The notes under the pieces were generated by a model. It was not told the DNA's origin. It ran no database searches and worked only from the letters and a program-made list of their open reading frames with translations. A stretch of 55,316 nt of DNA, from contig JAMOAW010000043.1 of NCBI GenBank assembly GCA_039908535.1, positions 1 through 55,316 on the forward strand, written 5' to 3'. The position numbers were made by a program, and so were the translations under genes. Positions within the stretch are counted from its first letter, which is position 1, and every line of letters starts with the position of its first letter. Shown here in pieces: positions 1-7,939 of this stretch. Source of the DNA: JAMOAW01 sp039908535 (lineage in GTDB: Bacteria; Pseudomonadota; Magnetococcia; Magnetococcales; JADFZT01).

Positions 1-212
1 AGCGAACTATATAGACAAAAAATTTAGGCTTCTCAATACTGTCAGAAAAGGTGGTAGAAAAAATATGCTCAAAAAACGGAAAATGAACACAAAAAAGAAA
101 CAAACCATAAAATTTTCCGTTTAAAATGCATTTTTTGACTCTAAAACGCCTATGGGGTCTATTTTTGTCTTTTTAACTGAGCGGCTTAATTTTGCAATTT
201 CCTCAATAAAAT

Positions 213-246
213 CAAAAAAAAACAGACGACCACGGTTAAGTGTGGT
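213..246 (-). terminator. Probable intrinsic terminator of dusB, made from a family-2 repeat
   Basis: Read on the minus strand, a short hairpin (arms ACCAC and GTGGT, 229-246) is followed by a run of about nine T. The dusB stop codon (236-238) lies in the loop. The same ACTTAACC-loop hairpin occurs near 9850 and 39935, so this is a fragment of a dispersed repeat serving as the gene end. The 212 bases before it are AT-rich and show no gene. Confidence 0.55.
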
Positions 247-1246
247 GGTAGCAACGCAATCGTCCCGTATAAAAATCAACGATCAGTTGGCGGGTCTCTT
301 GCGCCGTCGCAGAACGATTGACCATCCAGCGAAACTGACTGGCCTGCGGCAGACCCAGTCCATATTTGGAAAGATGTGGGCGCGCCAATTGATTGCCCAG
401 ACGCTCACCATGAAAGCATACGATGCGGTCAAAATGTTCCAACACACTCTGCATACGTACTTCTAACGAAGGCTCTAAAAGTTCCTCACCTGTTTCCAAA
501 TAGTGGGCAATCTGTTGAAACAGCCAGGGTTTACCCAACGCCCCCCGACCGATCATCAAACCATGCACACCGCTTTCATCCAAAAAACGTTTGGCATCCT
601 GTGGAGTACGCACATCCCCATTGCCAAGCACCGGAATGGTCACCGCTTGACGAATTTGACCAATCGCCTGCCAGTTGGCCTGCCCTGTATAAAGACGGCT
701 GCGGGTGCGCCCATGGACGGCGATCAACCGAATACCCAAAGATTGCGCCAATTGGGCAATGGCGATGCCATTTAACTCATGATCATCCCATCCCAGACGC
801 ATTTTCAAAGTGACAGGGACATCGACCGCCCCTACCACGGCGGCTATGACCGCCCCCGCCTGTTTTGCATCCCGCATAAGGGCCGCCCCTGCGCCTGTTT
901 GAACTATTTTACGCACCGGGCAACCCATGTTAATATCAACCATCTGTGCCCCCTCAATCACGACACGGCGTGCGGCCTCGGCCATGGCGTGGGGGTCGCT
1001 CCCAACGATTTGCACGGATAGAGGCTCTTCAACCCACTCGGATCGGGATATCTTGCGATATTGCCCGCTACCGCGTACCAAAGCCTGGGCAGCCACCATT
1101 TCCGAAACCGCCAAATCTGCACCCCAACTTTTGGCCATCAGACGAAAGGGGGCATCGGTCAATCCGGCCATCGGTGCCAATACCAGCAAAGGTTTAAAGA
1201 GCCCCTTTTTATTAAAAAGGAGATCGAGTGGATCCATCGTTTGCAT
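236..1246 (-). CDS. dusB: tRNA-dihydrouridine synthase, DusB type
   Basis: Flavoenzyme that reduces uridine to dihydrouridine in the D-loop of tRNAs, using FMN and NADPH in the cytoplasm. The 336-residue product has the Dus TIM-barrel signature MAGLTDAPFR near residues 26-35, the active-site segment DINMGCP with the conserved cysteine near 109, and HGRTRSRLYTG near 178. The GNGD and MIGRGALGKPW stretches near the C-terminus match DusB. The reading frame is open to 1351, but that would overlap the divergent engB start. ATG at 1246 has AGGAG about 11 bases upstream and fits the family length, so it is preferred. The last residues (CYHHT) and the stop are encoded by a repeat fragment, so the C-terminus may be slightly altered. 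It lacks the fis partner often found after dusB. Confidence 0.95.
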   Translation of the reverse strand: MQTMDPLDLLFNKKGLFKPLLVLAPMAGLTDAPFRLMAKSWGADLAVSEMVAAQALVRGSGQYRKISRSEWVEEPLSVQIVGSDPHAMAEAARRVVIEGAQMVDINMGCPVRKIVQTGAGAALMRDAKQAGAVIAAVVGAVDVPVTLKMRLGWDDHELNGIAIAQLAQSLGIRLIAVHGRTRSRLYTGQANWQAIGQIRQAVTIPVLGNGDVRTPQDAKRFLDESGVHGLMIGRGALGKPWLFQQIAHYLETGEELLEPSLEVRMQSVLEHFDRIVCFHGERLGNQLARPHLSKYGLGLPQASQFRWMVNRSATAQETRQLIVDFYTGRLRCYHHT

Positions 1247-1311
1247 TAATGGGTTTTCTCCTGCATAACTATGTAGCCAATCGTTGCCAACTTTATTAAA
1301 ACAAGGAACGC
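1247..1311. promoter_or_regulatory. Divergent dusB / engB intergenic region
   Basis: Sixty-five bases separate the two divergent starts and must hold both ribosome binding sites. AGGAG on the minus strand serves dusB and AAGGAA just before 1312 serves engB. No clear -35/-10 pair could be assigned. Confidence 0.4.
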
Positions 1312-1980
1312 ATGAACACAACCTTTTCCTATCACCGTGCCTCTCCCCCACCGTTCAACCCAACCGCCGAATTTATGGCGGGTGCCGTGAGTTTAAAATC
1401 ATTTCCCCCAGAGAGTCTGCCGGAAATCGCCTTTGCCGGACGTTCCAATGTGGGTAAATCTTCGTTATTAAATCGGGTGTTGAATAAAAAAAAATTGGTC
1501 CGTGTCAGTCGAACCCCAGGATGTACCAAGCAGGTTAATTTTTTTCTCATCCAGAAACAATGGCTTTTTGTCGATTTACCCGGATATGGTTATGCCCAGG
1601 TCAATCGTGACCAACGTTCAGCCTGGGATCACGTGATGGCCGAATATCTCTCCTCAAGACGCAATTTACGTGCCGTACTGGTTTTATTCGATGGTCGACG
1701 TGGCGTTATGGATACGGATCGGCAGATGATCGATTTTTTAGCCGAAAGAGGGCTGCCCTTTCTGCCCATCGCCACCAAAATAGACAAGATGAATGCCTCT
1801 GAGAGAGATAAATCTTTAAAAGAAATGACACAACAATTCGTAACCGTCGGAAAATTCGTCCTGCTCCCCATTGTCGCCACCTCCGCCCACAATGGCGATG
1901 GGATGGAGGAGCTCTGGCGACGATTACGCTTATTATTAGATCCCGAAGAAGCGTTCGTCCCGCCCCAAAACCTCATCTGA
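1312..1980 (+). CDS. engB: Ribosome biogenesis GTPase EngB (YsxC/YihA)
   Basis: Essential TRAFAC-class GTPase that assists assembly of the large ribosomal subunit. The 222-residue product has the P-loop GRSNVGKS (residues 43-50), the G2 region around SRTPGCTK, the G3 motif DLPGYGYA, the G4 motif TKIDK and a G5-like TSA. It is slightly longer than the E. coli protein at the N-terminus. ATG at 1312 is preceded by AAGGAA. The gene is single, divergent from dusB and convergent with the lipoprotein gene ending at 2145. A multi-hairpin repeat fills the convergent gap. Confidence 0.97.
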   Translation: MNTTFSYHRASPPPFNPTAEFMAGAVSLKSFPPESLPEIAFAGRSNVGKSSLLNRVLNKKKLVRVSRTPGCTKQVNFFLIQKQWLFVDLPGYGYAQVNRDQRSAWDHVMAEYLSSRRNLRAVLVLFDGRRGVMDTDRQMIDFLAERGLPFLPIATKIDKMNASERDKSLKEMTQQFVTVGKFVLLPIVATSAHNGDGMEELWRRLRLLLDPEEAFVPPQNLI

Positions 1981-1995
1981 GCCATCTGGAACAGG

Positions 1996-2128
1996 ATGCC
2001 CTTCGAGCAAAAAATCAAAGGCAAAACCTTGGGGGATGAATCCCCCAAACCCCCTCTTTTTTTTAAGAATTGCAAAAAAAAGGTGGGGGGGATTGGGGGG
2101 CGGTTCTGGCCCCCCAAGGTCTTAAAAA
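1996..2128 (+). repeat. Family-1 multi-hairpin repeat (near full length)
   Basis: Ordered modules: a GCCC..GAGC mini-hairpin, a hairpin with arm TGGGGGAT, a C-rich/poly-T stem, and a G-rich hairpin ending in AAGGTCTT. It lies between convergent genes and can form strong hairpins on both strands, so it may act as a bidirectional terminator. Confidence 0.85.
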
Positions 2129-2144
2129 TGACAGGGTCTAACAG

Positions 2145-3344
2145 TTAGTAGGCTTTCATCCAAGTCTCTTCTTTTAAAATAAAATCCCCAGCTTGCTCTC
2201 GCGAGACAATCCAACGTTTATAGGCTTCGTTGGATTGTGTAGACGATTTATAAATTCGAAAAAAAATAATCTCAAATTGTTCATTGTCCAATTGATGCAC
2301 AAGAACATTTTTGGTCGTCACTTGAATGGGGTCAGAAATGTTGAGATTGGCCCGACGGGTGTTACGCCATTGAGAGAGGGATTGGTTTGTCTCTGGGGTA
2401 AATGTTTTGCCATACATGGCTAAATTATGAACCACATCTTTATTTAACCACGTTTTGGCCCATTGTTCCACCAAACGTTCTGCCCAGAGTTGGTCGCTCG
2501 CGGACAAAGTCAAAGGCGGCGGTGTGATGGGAAGATGGGGTTCCTCTATGTTATCCCAGGCAATCGCTTTATTATTATGAAGCGACAGCTCTTCTCTGCT
2601 GATAAAACAGCTCTCTTGTGTCACAGGGGGTTGCGGTTGAAGTAACTGGCCGGGCAAGGTCGTGCGAGAGGATAAACCGGGTTTAAAAGTAAGCAAATGG
2701 CGACTTTCCATAGGCGAGTTGCCATATTGATAGTCTAAACGCACATAATAGCGGATTTCTGGAACATACCACCAACGTTCAATGGATTGCCAATCCGAGC
2801 GGGTGCTGCGAGCGGTAAAAAGAATCACCCAACTGTTAAATTTACCTGCTGGTACCGTGATCTCTTCTTGCCCCTCTACCAACCAAGTTAATTTATGCTC
2901 CCGCTCTTGGCCATCTAATTGGTAACGTTTCGTAAAGGTCTCGGATTTGCCAACGGTTAAAGGAAAAAATATCGATGGGTCTGGAGAAATGGAGACCAAT
3001 GTGCGTACTTTGTTCTCCTCCTGGGAGGCAACTGTGAGAAACCCACGTCGCTTTATCCAGCGATTTTCTTCATCTTGACGCACAAACAGGGTCGTTTCGT
3101 CGTCAACTTCCGTCACCACAAGGGCATAACCATCGTCATACATCCAGGAGTCGCCAATCTTCCAAAGCGGTTGATCCAGTTGAGAGGACGAATCGGATGC
3201 CATTCCAGCAGAGGGCTCTATCCCTTGAGGAGAGAAGAGAGGCGTACAGCCGATGGAGATCCATAGAAATAATATAAACCATAGAGGAAGTCGCGTTGGC
3301 ATGTGTGGTAATAAAAAAAAGTTCATCATGGGATCGAGAGCCAT
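2145..3344 (-). CDS. Secreted probable lipoprotein with C-terminal NTF2-like domain
   Basis: I do not recognise a named family for the whole 399-residue protein. The N-terminus has a hydrophobic stretch (about residues 19-32) ending in SIGC, an imperfect lipobox, so it is probably an outer-membrane or periplasmic lipoprotein. Residues about 55-225 form a beta-rich domain with a TVPAGKF segment, a pattern seen in DUF3108-like periplasmic proteins. Residues about 285-399 (WAKTWLNKDV, then a WR..RR stretch, ending KEETWM) resemble the SnoaL/NTF2-like domain of Cds6-type proteins. The gene follows the secretin and a pilin-like gene and overlaps the latter by 19 bases, so it probably serves the same envelope machine, perhaps in secretin assembly. 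ATG at 3344 is used here; ATG at 3302 would give a more typical 18-residue leader. Confidence 0.75.
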   Translation of the reverse strand: MALDPMMNFFLLPHMPTRLPLWFILFLWISIGCTPLFSPQGIEPSAGMASDSSSQLDQPLWKIGDSWMYDDGYALVVTEVDDETTLFVRQDEENRWIKRRGFLTVASQEENKVRTLVSISPDPSIFFPLTVGKSETFTKRYQLDGQEREHKLTWLVEGQEEITVPAGKFNSWVILFTARSTRSDWQSIERWWYVPEIRYYVRLDYQYGNSPMESRHLLTFKPGLSSRTTLPGQLLQPQPPVTQESCFISREELSLHNNKAIAWDNIEEPHLPITPPPLTLSASDQLWAERLVEQWAKTWLNKDVVHNLAMYGKTFTPETNQSLSQWRNTRRANLNISDPIQVTTKNVLVHQLDNEQFEIIFFRIYKSSTQSNEAYKRWIVSREQAGDFILKEETWMKAY

Positions 3345-3739
3345 TCTCGGGTTATTTTGTTGGTACTTAATTGTTTTTTATATACAAAAATCATAATTGG
3401 CCATGTCCCAGAAGTCAATTTTTGGGTCGCGGTCGTGGCACGGAGAATCAGGTTGTCCTGAGATAAGTAGAGATCATAGGTAAACTCTTGGGTTGCGGGT
3501 CTCTTTTCGCCTAATATTTTTTCAAGCGGTCCTGGAATCTCCCCCTTCGCAAAAGGGAGATATGCTTTATGAATTTGAAAATAGGACTCTTCCTGGCGAA
3601 CAATTTGTTCGATCAACTGTTCGGCATGTTCACGGCTTTGCTTGAAAAAAATAAAATGGTTTAACACCGGAACCAAAATAGCGGACATCATTACAAAGGC
3701 ACCTGCCACCCATAAAAAGGGAGCCAACAATCGAAACAT
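3326..3739 (-). CDS. Small membrane protein with pilin-like layout but no prepilin cleavage site
   Basis: A 137-residue protein with one hydrophobic helix (about residues 8-32) followed by an amphipathic stretch with REHAEQLIEQI and EESYFQIHKAY. The latter resembles the alpha1-C region of type IV pilins. There is no G|F(T/S)LxE processing motif, so prepilin peptidase would not be expected to cut it. It starts 7 bases after the secretin stop and its end overlaps the lipoprotein gene, giving a three-gene operon. A membrane-anchored assembly factor or a pilin relative locked in the membrane are both possible; no function is proven. Confidence 0.7.
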   Translation of the reverse strand: MFRLLAPFLWVAGAFVMMSAILVPVLNHFIFFKQSREHAEQLIEQIVRQEESYFQIHKAYLPFAKGEIPGPLEKILGEKRPATQEFTYDLYLSQDNLILRATTATQKLTSGTWPIMIFVYKKQLSTNKITREWLSIP

Positions 3740-3746
3740 TCCCCCC

Positions 3747-5594
3747 TTACTCCTCTTCTGCTACAGCATGTTTGAGTTGAATAAGTTCACTCTTATGCTG
3801 GGTTTGGTGACGAGATTTGGCCAACTCTTTTTTTTGTTGCTCCAGATACCGGGGGGTGTTTTGCTCCTGAACCCGCAGTATATCGTCATTTTTATAAATT
3901 CTTGGTGTGATCAAAAATATGGTTTCTGCTTTTCGATCCTCAGAAAGACGATAACGAAATAACGATCCAAACAGAGGCAACGACATCAATCCTGGCACGC
4001 CACTCTCTACCTCTTCGCGTCGCGTATTAAAAAGTCCGCCAGTGACAAAAGTGGAACCTTCGGGCAGAATGACATTGGTCTGCATTTCCTGTTCATCGGT
4101 ATTGACGCTGTTGCCAGTCTGTGCGGTAATCGAGGAGTTTTTAATATTGACTTTTAGACGCAACAATAACCGGTCTTGAGATTTTTTTGGTTCAATCACC
4201 GTCGGGGTGATGTCCAGGGTGATACCAGCGTTGACCGTTTTGATATCGGTTTGACTGCCATCTCCAGTGGTGACCACAAAGCTGATGTTTTTGGCGTTGG
4301 TAATCTTGGCCGCCTGATTGTTAAGGGTGATAATACGTGGTGAGGCCACAGTTTGGAGTCTATTGTCCGAAGAGAGCATTTCCAAATTGGCATCCAATAC
4401 CTCGCGGGTGCCATTATAAATAAATCCGATGGTGGTGTTGGAAGCTTCGCTATTTGGTCTGGAGCCTAACACATATGAGCCAGATTGTTTGGTCGGTGCG
4501 ATGATATCGGTGGCGGTATTGTTGAGGGTATCGTACTCCTGAAGCGTTTGCCCAGCCGCATTCCCCATATTACCACGGATTCCCCATTGCACCCCCAGTT
4601 TGCGCAAAACATTGGCTTCTCCATCAATAATCAAAACCTCTATTTCAACCAGAGGAACTGGTTGATCCAGGGTGATAAGAATCTCCTCCAGGCGGCGAAT
4701 TTGTTGTGGGGTGCCCTGGAGAATGATCGAATTGGTCCGTTGATCACTCGAAATCAACGGTGGGGGCGGTGCCATATTGCGATGTGCAACAAAGTCTGCG
4801 TCATTGGGTTTGCTCATGGGTTTATCTGAAGAGGCCATAAAGGCTCGCAAAGAGTCGAGAATACCTGGAAGGGTGACACTCTCGCCCTGAAAAGAGATAT
4901 TTTGTTTGCCAACCGTAGCAAATCGCAGGGGAATGACCTTTATATCAATTGAATCATTCCCTTGCTCTTGTTCCAATCGAGACATTTTGCGATGGTTTTC
5001 TTTTTCTTCCAACTCTTGTTGACGTTGAGTTTTGATGGCTTCATCCACTTTTTCCAATATTTTTATCAGGCTGGAGACCTTTTTTTGGGCTCCTTTAAGA
5101 AAAATGGCATTGGACTTGACGTCTGGAGAAAATTCTATTCCAGTGATATCATATTGAAATTGCTCCAAAGTAGGGAGAATTTCTGTTAAGGTACTATATT
5201 TGGCCACAAAAACATCTTCGGCGATCTCTTTTGGATCTTGAGAAAAAATGGTCACGACATTGGCTTCCGGCGCATAGGCATAGCCCAGTGCACTTTCTGC
5301 GACAATTTTGGTAAAAAGAGCTTTTAAAGGAATATCGTGCAATTCCAGGGTTACTTCACCGTGCACATCCGGTTTAAAAACCACCTCCTGGCCGTTACGT
5401 TGCAAAATCTCCGTCAGAATAACTCGAACATCCTCTTCAAAAACGGATTTGGTAAACGTCTCATTTTTCCAAGGAATTTGGTTTTCCGCATTCCCATTGG
5501 AGATCCATCCAACCAATAACAAAAACAAAAACAAAAAAAAAGATGTGACATCGTTAAAAATAGGGACGTTTCTTATCCGAAAGGAGATCATCAT
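3747..5594 (-). CDS. Type IV pilus / MSHA-type secretin (PilQ/MshL/GspD family)
   Basis: Forms the ring-shaped outer-membrane channel through which a pilus or pseudopilus passes. The 615-residue protein has a signal segment (about 16-36) and an STN-like domain (about 50-110; the VFKPDVHGEVTL stretch is typical). Two secretin N-domains follow, one with a charged insertion of about 35 residues (KTQRQQ..EQEQGN). The C-terminal secretin domain (about 400-570) carries VASPRIITLNNQAAKI, VNAGITLDITPTV, the VPGL motif and FLITPRI. There is no lipobox, unlike MshL. It is the first gene of a minus-strand operon and is divergent from the prepilin operon, consistent with one pilus system. Tandem start codons at 5594 and 5591 are equivalent. 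Confidence 0.93.
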   Translation of the reverse strand: MMISFRIRNVPIFNDVTSFFLFLFLLLVGWISNGNAENQIPWKNETFTKSVFEEDVRVILTEILQRNGQEVVFKPDVHGEVTLELHDIPLKALFTKIVAESALGYAYAPEANVVTIFSQDPKEIAEDVFVAKYSTLTEILPTLEQFQYDITGIEFSPDVKSNAIFLKGAQKKVSSLIKILEKVDEAIKTQRQQELEEKENHRKMSRLEQEQGNDSIDIKVIPLRFATVGKQNISFQGESVTLPGILDSLRAFMASSDKPMSKPNDADFVAHRNMAPPPPLISSDQRTNSIILQGTPQQIRRLEEILITLDQPVPLVEIEVLIIDGEANVLRKLGVQWGIRGNMGNAAGQTLQEYDTLNNTATDIIAPTKQSGSYVLGSRPNSEASNTTIGFIYNGTREVLDANLEMLSSDNRLQTVASPRIITLNNQAAKITNAKNISFVVTTGDGSQTDIKTVNAGITLDITPTVIEPKKSQDRLLLRLKVNIKNSSITAQTGNSVNTDEQEMQTNVILPEGSTFVTGGLFNTRREEVESGVPGLMSLPLFGSLFRYRLSEDRKAETIFLITPRIYKNDDILRVQEQNTPRYLEQQKKELAKSRHQTQHKSELIQLKHAVAEEE

Positions 5595-5782
5595 TGCAAA
5601 TTATTCCGATTATTTGTTTATTTATCTTTTATCTTATAATTATTATAAATTTTAAAAATTCTTTTTTAATAAACACCTTGATTCTCTAAAAAAATATCAG
5701 TAGCATCTTTTATTTAGAAAATTTGATAATAAAAAATCAAATGATTTTCAATATCTCTTTTAAGTGTGCCATGATTATCAAA
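5595..5782. promoter_or_regulatory. AT-rich divergent promoter region of the pilus cluster
   Basis: This very AT-rich stretch separates the secretin start from the likely prepilin start at 5783. It must carry promoters in both directions. Several TATAAT-like hexamers are possible in such composition, so I do not single one out. An in-frame extension of the prepilin gene to TTG at 5723 is unlikely. Confidence 0.4.
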
Positions 5783-6424
5783 ATGAAAGCAAGCAATCTC
5801 TTTCTATTACCAAAAAAAGGTTTCACCTTGTTAGAACTTATGGTTGTGTTAGTCATCATTGGAGGAGTGACCGCGATTTCTTTACCTTCATTTCACCTTT
5901 ATATTCTTAAAAGCAATCTGGAAATGGCCAAACCTTATTTGATGTCCATCGCAGCCAAAGAGAGAATTTATTACAATCGTTTTGGAAATTATTATGCCAG
6001 CCTCAATGAACAAGAGTTAGAGGATAACTTAGGAGTCGACCTCAAAGACGCTAATGATTTTTGTTTTGTTGTCCGATCGGGAGATAATACCTATATCAGC
6101 TCTTCTGGCAATAGCGGGGGCGATGACAATGGGGATGCTGAATTTGAGGTATGGGCGGTATTACGTTCGGCTGAGGTGGGAGTGACTTCGGTTGCTGTTT
6201 TTGGCTTGTCTGTTCTTTGTCAAACCGCAACAGATAAACGTGAGGCCAGCGGTTGGGTGAGCGACTCCCTAACAGAGGTGGGAAGCGCAGGTCGAGTGGT
6301 GGTGTTGCGTTATCCCATGCCACATTTTAACCAAATATTGGATACAACGACCCGCAATGGACGCAGTGATCTCTATCTGGATTGGTCAGAAAGCGGCATC
6401 AGCATGACCGATGCCTTGTTGTGA
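5783..6424 (+). CDS. Type IV prepilin (pilin subunit)
   Basis: Prepilin with the class III signal KKG|FTLLELMVV: a 13-residue leader, glycine at -1, phenylalanine at +1 and glutamate at +5. A hydrophobic assembly helix follows. The alpha1-C region (AAKERIYYNRFGNYYASL) is typical of pilins and pseudopilins. The remaining globular part of about 140 residues contains a Gly/Ser/Asp-rich loop (SSSGNSGGDDNGDAE), perhaps calcium binding or simply exposed. ATG at 5783 gives the normal leader length; upstream ATG at 5741 and 5771 would give unusually long leaders. The next gene starts on GTGA overlapping this stop, so translation is probably coupled. It may be the major or a minor pilin; another candidate is at 18074. 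Confidence 0.9.
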   Translation: MKASNLFLLPKKGFTLLELMVVLVIIGGVTAISLPSFHLYILKSNLEMAKPYLMSIAAKERIYYNRFGNYYASLNEQELEDNLGVDLKDANDFCFVVRSGDNTYISSSGNSGGDDNGDAEFEVWAVLRSAEVGVTSVAVFGLSVLCQTATDKREASGWVSDSLTEVGSAGRVVVLRYPMPHFNQILDTTTRNGRSDLYLDWSESGISMTDALL

Positions 6425-7104
6425 GCAATAAATTAAAATTATCCTTTTTTGAATTATTTATAAATCAAAAAGGATTTACCTTGCTTGAACTGATCATCGC
6501 CAGTTCCATGACCGTTGCAGTCGTTTTGGTCATTATGGCCATTTGGTACTTTGCCGAACGGGAGATGGAATCTCTATTAACCCATGTTCGCTTAAACCAT
6601 GAAATGCGGATGGTCGTAAAATTGCTTCGAGAAGGGGGCGCACAAACAGGGGGAACTGCCTGGATGGGGGGGATCCAAAACACCGATAGCAACACATTTA
6701 TCCCACGGACGACATCCACCACCTTGACGACATCAACCACCTTGGCCACCACTCCGGTTTTAACCTTGGGGAGCAACTCAATGCTGGTTTGGGACCATCG
6801 TTTGATCTTGGAAAAAGGGGGGGATGATCCCGTTACTTTACCAACTCAGTCCACGAGTCGTCTCTATGCCGTTGTCTCTTGTCGTGCGACAGGGGTGCCT
6901 CATCCCGACTGCATAGGGGAAAACACCTCCCTCACAGTGAACGGTTTGGTGGCCTCGGTGCTGGTCGATCCCGTAACCCGCAGCGCCTCTGGACAGACCG
7001 TGGAGGTGGAGGTCATGCTGTCCGATCCGACCCGAAGCCATGATACCAATCTTGCGCCTGACCGTTTTACCGAAATCTTTCGCACCACGATTGCCCTGGA
7101 TTGA
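6421..7104 (+). CDS. PilW/MshO-like minor pseudopilin
   Basis: A 227-residue prepilin-like protein with the processing motif NQKG|FTLLELIIAS, keeping Glu+5, then a hydrophobic helix and a long helical spine (REMESLLTHVRLNHEMRMVVKLLREGG), as in PilW/GspJ family proteins. A Thr-rich stretch (RTTSTTLTTSTTLATTP) around residues 95-112 is low in complexity and probably a surface loop. GTG at 6421 overlaps the previous stop as GTGA; this start gives an 18-residue leader and argues for coupling. Minor pseudopilins of this type build the priming tip complex at the pilus base. Confidence 0.87.
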   Translation: MSNKLKLSFFELFINQKGFTLLELIIASSMTVAVVLVIMAIWYFAEREMESLLTHVRLNHEMRMVVKLLREGGAQTGGTAWMGGIQNTDSNTFIPRTTSTTLTTSTTLATTPVLTLGSNSMLVWDHRLILEKGGDDPVTLPTQSTSRLYAVVSCRATGVPHPDCIGENTSLTVNGLVASVLVDPVTRSASGQTVEVEVMLSDPTRSHDTNLAPDRFTEIFRTTIALD

Positions 7105-7106
7105 AT

Positions 7107-7185
7107 AATTAAAAAAAAGAGGGGGTCTGGGGGATTCATCCCCCAGGGTTTTGACTTTGATTTTGACTTTTCTGCCCGTAGGCAC
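7107..7185 (-). repeat. Family-1 repeat, partial, reversed
   Basis: Immediately after the PilW-like stop: poly-A, then GGGGGTCT, the TGGGGGAT hairpin, and GCCCGTAGGC. This is the first half of the repeat in inverted orientation. The second half lies at 7231-7324; the two are separated by about 45 unrelated bases. Confidence 0.8.
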
Positions 7186-7210
7186 CCTGTTCTTTAGCGG
7201 TCTGCTCTTA

Positions 7211-7939
7211 ATGAATATGACAATATTTGGATATATCGAAAAAATAAAAAGCAAGACCTTGGGGGACCCAGAACCGCCTCCCAATTCCCCCCACCCTTTT
7301 TTTTTAACTAATTCAAAAAAAAGGGCAAGAGGATATGCCCTGTTATATGTCATGGTAAGCATGGTGGTACTGATGGCCATTGGAGGGGGGTTAATCGAAC
7401 ATTTATTGGTGGAAGAGGCGCGCCAGGTAGAGGAAAATTTAGCCGAAAGTCGCGTCCATGCCGCCATAACCGGAATTTTACGTTATGGGGTAAATTTAAC
7501 CCAACGAACAGAATTTACCAGCGACAGCGATAAAATTTTGGCCTTTTGCAACACTTTGGTCACCCTCAACGGGGTCAGCATCGATGGCGTCAGCGTGATC
7601 GGTGTGGAGGCTCCTGTGCAGATCAATGCCTCGCCTTTGGCTTGGCGGGTGGCCTTGACATTCACATATCCAAGCTCAAATCAAGGGAGTGGTGTCTATC
7701 TTTTTAAAATATATGCCGACATCATCGACGTGGCGACCGATACGATTCCCGCCGGGACAAAATCCAATCACAGAGAGGTTCTTTTAGAATTTACCCTCAC
7801 CACTCCCACATTGGGTTTGGAAGAAAAATTGGTTCCTGTTTTGGAAAAATTGGAAAATCACTACTCTGGCCTGTTGTTTTCTTACAACTCATTGGTAAAA
7901 AGCAAGGGGCGTATTTTTCACGCCACGTATGGACCATGA
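7211..7939 (+). CDS. PilX/MshP-like minor pseudopilin with a repeat-derived N-terminal leader
   Basis: The mature-like part begins at KKRARG|YALLYVMVSMVVLM, the pattern of PilX/GspK pseudopilins that lack Glu+5. The rest of about 200 residues contains a helical spine (EEARQVEENLAESRVHAAITGILRYG) and a globular domain. The start is uncertain. A reversed family-1 repeat half (7231-7324) lies in frame just upstream of the KKRARG segment, so ATG at 7211 or 7217 gives a leader of about 40 residues, half of it repeat-encoded (for example PEPPPNSPHPFF). The frame stays open back to a TTG at 7151, also inside a repeat. No good Shine-Dalgarno is visible. Either the repeat landed in the leader and was tolerated, or a non-ATG start closer to KKRARG is used. 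The stop overlaps the next start (ATGA). Confidence 0.75.
   Translation: MNMTIFGYIEKIKSKTLGDPEPPPNSPHPFFLTNSKKRARGYALLYVMVSMVVLMAIGGGLIEHLLVEEARQVEENLAESRVHAAITGILRYGVNLTQRTEFTSDSDKILAFCNTLVTLNGVSIDGVSVIGVEAPVQINASPLAWRVALTFTYPSSNQGSGVYLFKIYADIIDVATDTIPAGTKSNHREVLLEFTLTTPTLGLEEKLVPVLEKLENHYSGLLFSYNSLVKSKGRIFHATYGP
7231..7324 (-). repeat. Family-1 repeat half inside a coding leader
   Basis: GATATATCGAAAA, AAGACCTTGGGGG, a degenerate G/C hairpin and CCCCCCACCC plus poly-T match the other half of the family-1 repeat in reverse. The open frame of the PilX-like gene runs straight through it. Confidence 0.75.
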
